Positions 25,317 to 33,511 are shown, numbered from the stretch's first letter. The stretch: DNA of 34,400 bases from UBA8904 sp035448625 (GCA_035448625.1 DAOTJI010000026.1:1-34400), one strand, 5' to 3'. Notes: a model not told the origin generated them from the sequence alone. Program-made: numbers and translations.

Positions 25317-25865
25317 TCAGAAGACGAACACGGCGGCGGCAACCACCGTCGTGTAATGGTTATCCATGCAGATTTTCGACTGGGTTACATTCAGCGTCCG
25401 GACGATCTTGCCGCTGATCTTGAAAATTTCCTTTTTTTCATCCCAGCTCTCATCCACGTTGAAATCGATCCCCAGCGTGGAAGCCAGCATGGCGGCGGCC
25501 AGGTCCTCGGCGTGGTCGCCGGTTTGTTTTTCCGTCATGCCGAAGGCGTGGTGTTCACTGATGTATCCGTAGGACGATTTGTCGGCGGGAATGGCGCAGC
25601 CGACCGACGCGGCCAGAAGCCTCTTGGGCTCGTTGGAACAGCAGCGGCTCATTACGCAGTAGGTAATGGCGCCCGGCGTCAGCGATTTGAGCCCCTGTGA
25701 CTTGGGAATCATCTTGCAGCCGGGTGGAAAAATGCTGGACACCTGAACCAGATTGCATTTTTCAATGCCGGCATTGCGCAGGGCGCGCTCAAAGGAATGC
25801 AGTTCATCCTTGTGCGTGCCTACGCCCTTGGTGAAAAAGATTTTTTTGGGAACGAAATCCTGCAT
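25317..25865 (-). CDS. pdaD: Pyruvoyl-dependent arginine decarboxylase
   Basis: The proenzyme has 182 residues. Family members self-cleave between two serines to give a beta chain and an alpha chain with an N-terminal pyruvoyl group; the site is VSS-IFPPGCK (Ser43/Ser44) and the GC-K region fits the active site. The reaction is arginine to agmatine, which leads to polyamines. Other conserved parts are PKSQGLKSLTPGAITYCVMS and SYGYISEHHAFG. AAGGAG is 6 nt before the ATG 25865. It is first in the minus-strand cluster and divergent from the NlpC-type lipoprotein gene. Confidence 0.9.
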   Translation of the reverse strand: MQDFVPKKIFFTKGVGTHKDELHSFERALRNAGIEKCNLVQVSSIFPPGCKMIPKSQGLKSLTPGAITYCVMSRCCSNEPKRLLAASVGCAIPADKSSYGYISEHHAFGMTEKQTGDHAEDLAAAMLASTLGIDFNVDESWDEKKEIFKISGKIVRTLNVTQSKICMDNHYTTVVAAAVFVF

Positions 25866-26056
25866 CGATGTCTCCTTTTGAGTGGGATGTGGTGCCTCCG
25901 GGACATGGATCAAATACCATGAAAATCATGGCCGTAATTTACACAAAATTTTCAAGAATGCAAAAGAAAATGATGGGGACGCCGGGGGACCGTTTATCTT
26001 GCCTGAAACGCAAAAAAAGATTATAGGGAACAGGATCTTAAGGGAAGGGTGTTCTC

Positions 26057-27400
26057 ATGAACCGATTGTACGGGCTGGCCATCATTTTCTTTTTCATTTT
26101 ATCCGGTTGCGTATCCGCGCCCGACACCGTTCGGGATGTACGGGAACTCCGCCAGGACCACGCCTTCTATCTGACGGACAGGGCCGATCCGCTCCCTGCG
26201 GCCCTGCAGGCGCGGATGGACGGGGATTACAACACCATTTATTTTTCCGTGTGGCACCAGAGCCGTCCTTTTCACGCCTGGGAGGAAAGAGTCCGCCATG
26301 ATTTTAAAAGATACGCGCTCAGGCCCGGCTACGGCGAAAATAAAAAACCGCATCCCTCCTCGTGGCTGAAAAAAATGCAGCAAAACGCCGACCTGGAGGG
26401 CTACCCCAACGCACTCACCCGCGGGATCACGATCCGAAACACAAATTTGCGGGAGCTGCCCACGAATTCCCCCCACTTCACGAGCGCAAACGGGGACAGT
26501 TCCGCCTGGCCTTTCGACAACCTGCAGCGGTCGTCCGTGCCAACCGGCACGCCGGTTTTTATCGCCCACGTCAGTGCGGACAAAGCCTGGGCACTGGTGG
26601 AAACCTCCTTTACCTACGGCTGGATGCCGGTTGAAGACTTTGCCCGGGTCAATGAAGATTTTATAAAAACCTGGGAATCGGGGCGCTACGCGGTGATTCT
26701 GCGTGATGCCACGTCCGTTCTGGACCAGAACGGACGGTTCCTCGTGAAGGCGTCCGTGGGCCATCTTTTCCCTTTCACCGCGATAAAGGACGGAAAGGTT
26801 CAACTCTGTGTCGCCATGGCGGATCAAAACCGACGGGCAGTGATCCGGCAGGGGTTTGTCCCGGCGGAAGCGGCCGCGGCCAAGCCGCTGCGCTTCACCC
26901 CGGCCAACGCGGCCCGGGTCGCCAATGAACTGATTGGCGAACCCTACGGATGGGGCGGTCTTTACGGCAACCGTGACTGCTCGGCCATGACCCGTGATTT
27001 TTTCACCGTCTTCGGGATCTGGCTGCCGCGGCACTCGGAAGATCAGGTGAAGGAAGCGGGCGCGTATATCGACCTGCGGGGCCTGTCGCCCGAAGAAAAG
27101 GAAAGAATCATCATGGAAAAAGGCGTCCCGTACCTGAGCCTCCTGTGGCGCAAGGGGCACGTGATGCTGTATATCGGCGCTCCGCAAGGCCGGGCGCTCA
27201 TCTTCCACAATATCTGGGGCATTCGGACAAAGGATCTGCAGGGGCGTGAAGGGCGAAAGATCATCGGACAGGCGGTGATCACCGGTCTGACGCCGGGACG
27301 GGAGCTTTCGGATATGGACACGGCCGCCGGTTCTCTGCTGGACAACATCGCCGCCATGAACATCCTTTCCGCGGACGTTCGGGAGGCTCCGGCGCCATGA
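26057..27400 (+). CDS. NlpC/P60 lipoprotein with SH3-like domains
   Basis: The 447-residue protein has a lipoprotein signal (FILSGC, Cys18). An N-terminal helical stabilising domain (about 30-110) is followed by two SH3b-like regions (RGITIRNTNLRELPT onward and LRDATSVLDQ onward, to about 275) and a C-terminal NlpC/P60 peptidase domain: YGWGGLYGNRDCSAMTRDFF with the catalytic Cys, and GHVMLYIG with the catalytic His. Such enzymes cut D-Glu/DAP bonds in peptidoglycan stem peptides in the periplasm. Ribosome site: GGAAGGG upstream of ATG 26057. Its stop overlaps truA by ATGA (27397-27400). Confidence 0.9.
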   Translation: MNRLYGLAIIFFFILSGCVSAPDTVRDVRELRQDHAFYLTDRADPLPAALQARMDGDYNTIYFSVWHQSRPFHAWEERVRHDFKRYALRPGYGENKKPHPSSWLKKMQQNADLEGYPNALTRGITIRNTNLRELPTNSPHFTSANGDSSAWPFDNLQRSSVPTGTPVFIAHVSADKAWALVETSFTYGWMPVEDFARVNEDFIKTWESGRYAVILRDATSVLDQNGRFLVKASVGHLFPFTAIKDGKVQLCVAMADQNRRAVIRQGFVPAEAAAAKPLRFTPANAARVANELIGEPYGWGGLYGNRDCSAMTRDFFTVFGIWLPRHSEDQVKEAGAYIDLRGLSPEEKERIIMEKGVPYLSLLWRKGHVMLYIGAPQGRALIFHNIWGIRTKDLQGREGRKIIGQAVITGLTPGRELSDMDTAAGSLLDNIAAMNILSADVREAPAP

Positions 27401-28173
27401 ACAAATACAAAATCGTTCTTGAGTATGACGGCACCAACTACAGCGGCTGGCAGGCACAGAAGAACGCCAGGAGCATCCAGGAAACGGTAATCGGCGCGGC
27501 CCGTAAATTTCTGGGCGTTCCGGTGGAATTGCAGGGAGCGGGGCGCACCGACGCCGGTGTCCATGCACTGGGACAGGTGGCCCATCTGGAATGCGCCCGC
27601 CTGGTGAACGGAGACGCCCTGCGGATGGGACTGAACGATCTGCTGCCGGCAGGCATCAATATTCTGAGCGCACAGAGCGCTCACCCGCGGTTTCACGCCC
27701 GCCATTCGGCCGTGGGCCGCAGTTACCTGTATCTGATCGCGACGAGGCGCACCGCTTTCGCCAAAAAATACGTCTGGTGGGTTAAGGACAGCCTCCACAT
27801 CGGCAAAATGCGGCAGGCGCTTCAGGTTTTTGAGGGCTTTCACGATTTTTCCTCCTTCGCCGACAAAAGAATGGAGAAGGGCGCTTCCACCACCGTGCAG
27901 ATGGAATCCGCACGGCTTGAGGAATTCGAACAAATCATCGCGGTGCGCCTGGTCGCCTCTCATTTTCTGTGGAAAATGGCGCGGCGCATCGTCGGCATGA
28001 TCGTTGAGGTTGGACGCGGCCGGGCAACGGCCGGCGACCTGGCCGGGATGCTGAAAAACTTTTCCGACGTTCCCGCCCGACACACGGCCCCGCCCTCAGG
28101 ACTTTTTCTGGAAAAAGTCCTGTATGAAGGCGAGCGGCCGGCGGACATTCGGCCGCCGGTTTATCTGCCGTAA
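27397..28173 (+). CDS. truA: tRNA pseudouridine synthase A
   Basis: TruA makes pseudouridine at positions 38-40 of the tRNA anticodon arm. The 258-residue protein starts with YKIVLEYDGTNYSGWQAQ, carries the catalytic Asp in GAGRTDAGVHALGQVAH, and continues with RFHARHSAVGRSYLYLI and FLWKMARRIVGMIVEVGRG, all family hallmarks. GGGAGG is 10 nt before the ATG. It is translationally coupled to the lipoprotein gene. Confidence 0.94.
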   Translation: MNKYKIVLEYDGTNYSGWQAQKNARSIQETVIGAARKFLGVPVELQGAGRTDAGVHALGQVAHLECARLVNGDALRMGLNDLLPAGINILSAQSAHPRFHARHSAVGRSYLYLIATRRTAFAKKYVWWVKDSLHIGKMRQALQVFEGFHDFSSFADKRMEKGASTTVQMESARLEEFEQIIAVRLVASHFLWKMARRIVGMIVEVGRGRATAGDLAGMLKNFSDVPARHTAPPSGLFLEKVLYEGERPADIRPPVYLP

Positions 28174-28223
28174 CCCCCGGACCCTTTCCGGCGGCTTTGA
28201 ATCCGTATTTTCAAAGAAAAACA

Positions 28224-28252
28224 TTGACATGCTGAGGGAACTTTCCTATATT
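28224..28252 (+). promoter_or_regulatory. Strong sigma-70 promoter upstream of mgtE
   Basis: TTGACA (28224-28229, perfect), a 17-nt spacer and TATATT (28247-28252, five of six) are the best promoter match in the window. The start site should be near 28259, giving a leader of about 137 nt before the mgtE ATG. Confidence 0.65.
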
Positions 28253-28266
28253 CCCGTCGCCGGGAA

Positions 28267-28305
28267 GAAGCTTTCGATCGCGCCTGCCGCTTTTCAAAAA
28301 GCTTC
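28267..28305 (+). promoter_or_regulatory. Stem-loop in the mgtE leader
   Basis: GAAGCTTT (28267-28274) and AAAGCTTC (28298-28305) form a perfect 8-bp stem around a 23-nt loop, just inside the predicted transcript. Leader RNAs before mgtE can be Mg-sensing (M-box), but I cannot match that consensus by eye. Confidence 0.35.
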
Positions 28306-28395
28306 CTGCCTCGCCGGACGGACATCAGGATGCCCTTCCTGCTGAACCGCTTCAACATCGGAAACTCTTCAACCCAAGATACGCCAGGCCGACCC

Positions 28396-29757
28396 ATGCA
28401 AGAGGATAAAAAAAAGAAACCGACATCGCTGGCAACCCTCAAGGACCTGATCAGCCGCAACCGCGAGTTCGACATCATCGATCTCTTTTCCGACATGCAT
28501 CCGGCCGACATCGCCGATCTGATCGACGAACTCGAAGAAGAAGACCGCCTGCATCTGTTCACGCTGCTGAACGTCGACAAGGCTTCGGACGTGATCCTGG
28601 AGTTGTCGGACAGCTCCAGAGAGCAGCTCATCGAAGACCTGTCCAACGAACAGCTCACCGATATCATCGAAGAAATGGAGTCGGACGACAAGGCGGACAT
28701 CATCGCCGAACTGTCGGACGATCAGGCCAAGGCCGTTCTCGACGCCATCGAGCCGGAGGAATCCCAGGAAGTCCAAGAACTGCTCCGGTACGCGGAAGAC
28801 ACGGCCGGCGGCATCATGCAGTCGGAGCTGGTCTCGGTCGGCAGACAGGCCACCATCAATGACGCCTTTCAGGCGGTCGTGGACGCCAAGGACGACATGG
28901 AAAACATCCACAATATTTTTGTTGTGGATCATGAAAACAAACTGGTCGGAACGGTTCCCCTGCAAAACCTGATCACCATGAAGCGCTTTACGCCGATCGT
29001 GGACGTCATCGACGAAGACATTCCCAGCGTCAGGGCGGACATGGACCAGGAGGAGGTGGCGCGCCTGTTCAAGAAATACGATCTGGTCTCCGTGGGCGTG
29101 GTGGACGCCGACAACCGCCTGCTGGGCCGCATCACCATCGACGACGTCGTGGATGCCATTCAGGAGGAGACCTCGGAGGACATATACCGCATCGCCGGTC
29201 TGGGCCACAACGATACCATTTTCAACAAGACCGTCGATTCCGTCAAGAAGCGCCTGCCCTGGCTCTACCTGAATCTCATGACGGCGCTGACATCGGTTCT
29301 GGTGATCGGATTTTTTGAAGACACCATCAAGCTCATGGTCGCCCTGGTCTTTTTCATGCCGATTATCGCCGGCCTGGGCGGCAACGCCGGAGGCCAGACG
29401 CTGGCGTTGATCATCCGCGGCATTGCCCTGGGAGAAGTTACGTTTGAAAACGCCAAGCGCGTGTTGGCCCGGCAGATCGCCGTCGGAGTGACCAACGGCG
29501 TCGCCGTAGGGCTGGTGATTGCGATGATCGCCTACTTCTGGAAGGGCATTCCCATCCTCGGCCTGGTGATCGGCCTGGCCATGATCATCAGCGTGTTTGC
29601 CGGCACGATGGTGGGGGTTCTGATTCCGCTGGCCCTCAAGCGCATGAAGCTCGATCCGGCGCTGGGATCGAACATCCTGCTGACGGCCTTTACCGACGCT
29701 TTCGGATTCCTGTGCTACCTGGGTCTGGCAACCGTTCTCATCAAACTGATGGCCTGA
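28396..29757 (+). CDS. mgtE: MgtE-family magnesium transporter
   Basis: The protein has 453 residues from ATG 28396. Domains in order: N-terminal alpha-helical repeat (about 1-120; MHPADIADLIDELEEEDR), paired CBS domains (about 125-250; EDTAGGIMQSEL, GVVDADNRLLGRITIDDVVD), a connecting helix and five membrane helices (from about 280). LGGNAGGQTLALIIRGIALG and the TM5 Asp434 in FTDAFGFLCYLG form the ion-selective pore in characterised MgtE. It is a Mg2+-gated channel in the inner membrane. The alternative in-frame ATG at 28330 adds 22 atypical residues. No strong ribosome site stands before either. Confidence 0.9.
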   Translation: MQEDKKKKPTSLATLKDLISRNREFDIIDLFSDMHPADIADLIDELEEEDRLHLFTLLNVDKASDVILELSDSSREQLIEDLSNEQLTDIIEEMESDDKADIIAELSDDQAKAVLDAIEPEESQEVQELLRYAEDTAGGIMQSELVSVGRQATINDAFQAVVDAKDDMENIHNIFVVDHENKLVGTVPLQNLITMKRFTPIVDVIDEDIPSVRADMDQEEVARLFKKYDLVSVGVVDADNRLLGRITIDDVVDAIQEETSEDIYRIAGLGHNDTIFNKTVDSVKKRLPWLYLNLMTALTSVLVIGFFEDTIKLMVALVFFMPIIAGLGGNAGGQTLALIIRGIALGEVTFENAKRVLARQIAVGVTNGVAVGLVIAMIAYFWKGIPILGLVIGLAMIISVFAGTMVGVLIPLALKRMKLDPALGSNILLTAFTDAFGFLCYLGLATVLIKLMA

Positions 29758-29851
29758 TCCCGGCGGCGGAAAATTCCGTTGACACGGAAAAACGACGGCG
29801 GCAGAATGTTCACGGATAACCATCCGACGGGAGATACGAAAGCAGCCTGCA

Positions 29852-30808
29852 ATGAGATGGACCGGAAAAAAAGTTGGACTTGCCCTGGGCGGCGGCGGTG
29901 TCCGCGGCCTGGCTCACATCGGTGTGATGCAGGTTCTGGAAAAAGAGGGCATCAAAATCGACCTGATCGCGGGAACCAGCGCGGGCGCGCTCATCGGAGG
30001 CGCTTACGCGGCGGGCATGACCCCCCGCGAGATCGCGGCGAAAGTGGAATCCTACCTGCAGAGTTCGGAATTCGAGGAATCCGCCATCCGATCGATGGGC
30101 CTGTCGTTTTCCACGGGACCGAAAAATTTTTTCGAGAGAGCGCAAATCTTTGCCCGGAATCAGTACTACCTGCTCAAGGCCCTGTTCCGTCCCTCCATCC
30201 TGCCCGCCGAGGACTTTCAGTCCCTCATCCACTACCTGCTGCCGGAAGTGGACATCCGCGACACACGCATCCCCTTTTATGCCGTATCCACGGATTTGAT
30301 TACCGGCAGGCAGGTCGTCCTGCACGAAGGCTCCCTGCGTCAGGCGGTGCTGGCCAGCAGTTCCGTTCCCGGAGCGGTCGAACCCACCCGCCTGGGCGAG
30401 TGGCTGCTGGCGGATGGGGGAGTGACCAGCCTGGTCCCCGTCCACGCGGCGCGGGCGGCCGGTGCGGATGTCGTCATCGCCGTAACGGTGGACCGCGATC
30501 TGCCGAAAGACACGGACATCGAAACGGCAAAGGATGTTTTGTACCGGGCCGGAGAGATCACCGCCAACGCGCTGGAAACCGCCGAACTTCAAAACGCGGA
30601 CGTCGTCATCCGCCCCGCCGTGGGTGACCTTCACTGGTCGGATTTCAGCCGGTCGCAACACCTGATCAAAGTCGGAGAGGACGCCGCCCGGGCGTCCTTG
30701 GAAAAAATCGGCTCTTCCCTCCCTTTTGCCCGCCGTCTTTCCCGATTTGCCCGGCGCCTTTTGCGCCAGGAACAGCAACCCGGCAACCGTCACCCCGATT
30801 TGTCATGA
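29852..30808 (+). CDS. Patatin-like phospholipase (RssA type)
   Basis: The protein has 318 residues. Signatures of the patatin catalytic dyad are present: oxyanion loop LALGGGGVRGLAHIG (residues 10-24), GTSAGAL with nucleophile Ser43, and DGGV with Asp188. It lacks a signal peptide, so it is a cytoplasmic or membrane-associated lipid acyl hydrolase. The substrate is unknown. GGGAG lies about 18 nt before the ATG, which is long. Its stop overlaps the start of a small secreted ORF by ATGA (30805-30808). Confidence 0.88.
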   Translation: MRWTGKKVGLALGGGGVRGLAHIGVMQVLEKEGIKIDLIAGTSAGALIGGAYAAGMTPREIAAKVESYLQSSEFEESAIRSMGLSFSTGPKNFFERAQIFARNQYYLLKALFRPSILPAEDFQSLIHYLLPEVDIRDTRIPFYAVSTDLITGRQVVLHEGSLRQAVLASSSVPGAVEPTRLGEWLLADGGVTSLVPVHAARAAGADVVIAVTVDRDLPKDTDIETAKDVLYRAGEITANALETAELQNADVVIRPAVGDLHWSDFSRSQHLIKVGEDAARASLEKIGSSLPFARRLSRFARRLLRQEQQPGNRHPDLS

Positions 30809-31017
30809 AAACATCCGACCCGATTCGTTCCCGCGTTCTGCCGCTCATCGCATGGGTTATGCTTGGCGCGCCGACGCCCGGCCCGGTGTCTGCCGCCGGG
30901 ACACAGGATCGGGAAGCCGCCGTCCGGCCGTGGTCGGTTTCCCTGCAGACCCGGTATTTTTTTTGGGTCATCCGCTTACGTTCTTCCTGCCAGAAACACC
31001 GGCAATTTCCTCAGTAA
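30805..31017 (+). CDS. Short secreted ORF, probably the broken 5' end of an outer-membrane-type gene
   Basis: The 70-residue frame begins with a signal peptide (MKTSDPIRSRVLPLIAWVML ... PVSAAG) and then WSVSLQTRYFFW, which looks like the first strand of a beta-barrel protein. Removing one T from the 8-T run at 30957-30964 changes the tail to a more protein-like YFFGSSAYVLPARNTG, ending at TGA near 31026, still far too short. The sequence then turns AT-rich. I read it as the remnant of a longer exported protein coupled to the patatin. A genuine short secreted protein is possible. Confidence 0.4.
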   Translation: MKTSDPIRSRVLPLIAWVMLGAPTPGPVSAAGTQDREAAVRPWSVSLQTRYFFWVIRLRSSCQKHRQFPQ

Positions 31018-31149
31018 AAATACTTGACATTAACCCGTAATCATTGATGATGTTTTTTCGGCACTCATGTTATGGTTAAGGCGTTCTTTTAAATAATGGA
31101 ACGGATAACGGGTTAAGAGAATGTGGCAGCTCCTGAAAACCGGAAGAAA
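31018..31149. other. AT-richer intergenic segment before the phosphoesterase
   Basis: About 130 bases hold a TTGACA (31024-31029) without a good -10 and an AATAAT (31092-31097) without a good -35. A ten-codon open frame starting at ATG 31121 ends in TGA overlapping the ATG at 31150 and could be a coupling leader. Nothing else is supported. Confidence 0.4.
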
Positions 31150-31818
31150 ATGAAGAATGTTTTTCTACAACAGCGGGAGAAATCGTTGGGGGAGGTCAGA
31201 CGAATCGGCCTGATCGCCGACAGCCACGGCGACTTTGAGCGAACGGAGTTGGCCGCCCATACTCTCCTGGTTTCCGGCGCAGAACGACTGATCCATCTAG
31301 GTGATTTCTGCGACACGTTGCAGGAATCCTCCTGGGTAACCACCATGCAGGTCCTTAAACGGCATCGGATGGTGACGGTCAAGGGGAATAATGATTTCCA
31401 GGTAGAGACGCTTCTCCATGAGCGTCGTCCGGGGCAGGATCAGGCGGAAGTTGAACTGCTGGCGTATCTCAAGTCGTTGCAAACGACGATAGTCATGGAT
31501 GGTCTCTGTTTTGCGCACTCCCTGCCCTATGACTCCCTCCGGTCGTTCTATGAACCCGTTGATGACGGCACAACGGTTAAGGCCGGTAATATTTTTCGTC
31601 AGACGGCGCATCGCATCATCTTTTGCGGCCACTCCCACACCCCGGTCCTGTTCCGCTGGAGGAATGAAAGAGTGACTCGGGAGGAGATTCCCCGGGATAC
31701 GACGATCTTGATGAAAGATTCGGAACGCTACATTGTCGTCGTCGGGGCGGTGGCGAACAACGATTGTGCCCTGTACGACAGAGAGGCGACTCACTACCGG
31801 CGGATCCGGTTGGATTGA
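31150..31818 (+). CDS. Metallophosphoesterase (YfcE/MJ0936-like calcineurin fold)
   Basis: The 222-residue protein keeps the dimetal motifs in order: LIADSHGD, HLGDFCD, VKGNND, CFAHSLPYD and FCGHSHTP. These build the two-metal site of calcineurin-like phosphodiesterases. The true substrate is unknown; YfcE-type enzymes hydrolyse phosphodiesters in vitro. Start: ATG 31150 has GGA 5 nt upstream and follows a short overlapping leader frame; a GTG at 31123 is in frame but less likely. It is not clearly operonic. Confidence 0.8.
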   Translation: MKNVFLQQREKSLGEVRRIGLIADSHGDFERTELAAHTLLVSGAERLIHLGDFCDTLQESSWVTTMQVLKRHRMVTVKGNNDFQVETLLHERRPGQDQAEVELLAYLKSLQTTIVMDGLCFAHSLPYDSLRSFYEPVDDGTTVKAGNIFRQTAHRIIFCGHSHTPVLFRWRNERVTREEIPRDTTILMKDSERYIVVVGAVANNDCALYDREATHYRRIRLD

Positions 31819-31872
31819 ACATTCCCCAAAATAGACTGGGTTTTCTAGGCAACATGAAAAACATTCAGTTGC

Positions 31873-31968
31873 CGGATAAAGTCACGGATCTTATCCGACA
31901 CCGGCGACCACCGGACATTTGATATGGAGCCCGTGGTGTGAAAATACCGGACAGCCGGAAAGTCCGGT
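31873..31968. ncRNA. Run of hairpins in a gene-poor stretch, possible structured RNA
   Basis: In the 231 bases after the phosphoesterase I find CGGATAA/TTATCCG (31873-31897, 7 bp), an imperfect CCACCGG/CCGTGG stem, and ACCGGAC/GTCCGGT (31946-31968, 7 bp). Three stems in 100 bases may be a structured leader of the following small gene or terminator-like debris. No protein is supported in 31819-32049. Confidence 0.3.
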
Positions 31969-32049
31969 TGATCGGGGCGCTTCTCCAGACGCCCGGCCTC
32001 CGTTTCGTTGGGACGTCCCTAACATTCCCATACGGAAGGTAAAACAATC

Positions 32050-32295
32050 ATGGCGGAGAAACTTGACGAGAAACAGCCGATCGAATTCAAGGAACTGCTC
32101 CTGTCCGAAGCCGTCCAGTCCGATGATCTGATCAACATCTCGGACAGGAAGGGCATCGTCGGCAAACAGGGGCTGCTGGAGGAGATGCGCGGGTCCAGGC
32201 GGCAAGGGTCAAATCACAGGGGTGAAGAACCTGAAAATCCAAAAGGGGGAGTCTCATGGAATACAAACAGGTGCAGTATAAGCCCGGCAAGGTAA
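32050..32295 (+). CDS. Small helical protein, probably frameshifted near its C-terminus
   Basis: The frame encodes 81 residues. Residues 1-47 (MAEKLDEKQPIEFKELLLSE ... GIVGKQGLLEEMR) resemble a small helical protein I know from delta-proteobacteria, of unknown function, which continues with a Val-Gln-Ala helix. Here the frame continues as GSRRQGSNHRGEEPENP, unlike that family. One extra base after codon 47 (near 32190) would give RRVQAARVKSQG and a stop at 32223-32225. As read, the tail also overlaps the next gene by 40 bases. GGAAGG stands 10 nt before the ATG. The family resemblance is from memory. Confidence 0.55.
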   Translation: MAEKLDEKQPIEFKELLLSEAVQSDDLINISDRKGIVGKQGLLEEMRGSRRQGSNHRGEEPENPKGGVSWNTNRCSISPAR

Positions 32296-33104
32296 CGCAG
32301 ATCATCTTTAACCGGCCCGAATATCTCAACGCCCAGAGCTATCAAATGCTTGCCGAAGTCGACCAGGCCTTCACGGCAGCCGCCTCCGACAAGAATTGCG
32401 GAGCAATTGTCCTGTCCGGAGCGGGGCGGTCCTTTTCCGCAGGCCACGATCTGGGAACGGAGGAAGAAATCAAGTATTGCCGGGAACACGGCCTGACGGT
32501 GCCCAATGATGCAGATCTGCCGAAGAAAGTGGCGGATATGCACGAATGGTTTGTGAAAAAAACTTTGGACTGGCGCAACTGTCCAAAACCGACCGTGGCC
32601 ATGGTGCATGGTTATTGTATTTATGCCGGATGGATGCTGGCCGCGGCGATGGATGTCATTTTTGCCGCCGAGGATGCCCTGTTCCTTCCCGGCATGGTCG
32701 AATACTTTTCCATCCCTTGGGACATGGGTCCGCGCAAGGCCAAAGAAATCCTCCTGGAGCATCGGTTCATTACGGCGGCCGAGGCCCTTGCTTACGGGTT
32801 CGTCAATCGGATCTATCCGGCGGACCAGGTGGAGAAAGAAGCCCTCGCCTATGCCGAACGCGTGGCCGACAATTGCCTGATGGCCCCCGCATGGACAGGA
32901 ACGATCAAAGCATCCATCAATCACATGCAGGACGCCATGGGGTTCAGCACTGAAATTGAAACCGCCTATGCAAGCTTCTGTCTCATGCTCGGACTCGGCG
33001 CCTACTCGGCAGCCAAACCTGATGATGGCGGTTTCGCCCGCACCGGCATTGCCCGCAGGAACTTCGAATTGGCCAAACCATGGCTTTCCAGGCGGGGACT
33101 CTGA
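32256..33104 (+). CDS. Divergent enoyl-CoA hydratase/isomerase family protein
   Basis: The 282-residue crotonase-fold protein has FNRPEYLNAQSYQM, the oxyanion motif FSAGHDLG, the second segment MVHGYCIYAGWMLAAAMDVIF, and ITAAEALAYGFVNRIYP. In hydratases the second segment ends in GGGxEL with a catalytic Glu; here it is AGWMLA, so that Glu is absent. A Glu remains in the MVEYF segment, near the position of the second catalytic residue. It therefore may be an isomerase, hydrolase or non-hydratase relative acting on an acyl-CoA. GGGGGAG stands 5 nt before the ATG. Confidence 0.8.
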   Translation: MEYKQVQYKPGKVTQIIFNRPEYLNAQSYQMLAEVDQAFTAAASDKNCGAIVLSGAGRSFSAGHDLGTEEEIKYCREHGLTVPNDADLPKKVADMHEWFVKKTLDWRNCPKPTVAMVHGYCIYAGWMLAAAMDVIFAAEDALFLPGMVEYFSIPWDMGPRKAKEILLEHRFITAAEALAYGFVNRIYPADQVEKEALAYAERVADNCLMAPAWTGTIKASINHMQDAMGFSTEIETAYASFCLMLGLGAYSAAKPDDGGFARTGIARRNFELAKPWLSRRGL

Positions 33105-33511
33105 TTCGAAACCATCCAGATAAGAGCAAGGCACAGTAGCACCCAAGCGCTGGAAACCGAAATAGTCGATCTTCATCCTGCTGTTTCTTGCAGCGGCGAG
33201 ATCACTCTGAGATCTGTGCCGGGTTTCAGGCGATACATCCATGTGAACTGCACCGGGCTGGTGAAAGAAGGCGGTATCCGGATGCGCTCTCTCAATTGGC
33301 ATTCATGAATGTCCGTTTTTTCATCTGACAAATTTTTAATAATATGCCGACCGGGGCTCAAGCGGCATATTGCCATAAAATACCAAGCGTCATAATCTCA
33401 TGTTGATCGATATTTAAGCAATTTCCTGTTTGCATTCTTTTCGGCAAAGAGTAATAATCCCTCGGAATATCGAAGAAGCCAGGTAGATTAATTGTTATCT
33501 TCTTGCCGGCG
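33105..33511. other. Gene-poor, AT-rich stretch
   Basis: I see no supported gene. A short frame on the minus strand (33173-33376) has no ribosome site and no recognisable motif. The segment contains a 9-bp inverted repeat (33341-33371) and, at its right end, GTTATCT (33494-33500), the possible left boundary of a gene cassette. Confidence 0.5.
33341..33371. repeat. Perfect 9-bp inverted repeat
   Basis: AATATGCCG (33341-33349) and CGGCATATT (33363-33371) flank a 13-nt loop. On the minus strand it is followed by an A/T-rich run, so a terminator of minus-strand transcripts or an operator are possible. Confidence 0.5.

Noticed and set aside
25900..25960. Repeated CATGG and a CCATG/CATGG pair before the pdaD gene as an operator
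   Set aside because: The half-sites are only five bases and no promoter elements align with them convincingly.
28369..29823. A 484-codon open frame on the minus strand
   Set aside because: It is antisense to mgtE, which shows all family motifs on the plus strand.
33341..33371. The 9-bp inverted repeat as a second attC
   Set aside because: It has no GTTRRRY arm, no paired spacers and no extrahelical base.
33173..33376. A 67-codon minus-strand frame
   Set aside because: There is no ribosome site and no recognisable motif; I treat the region as noncoding.
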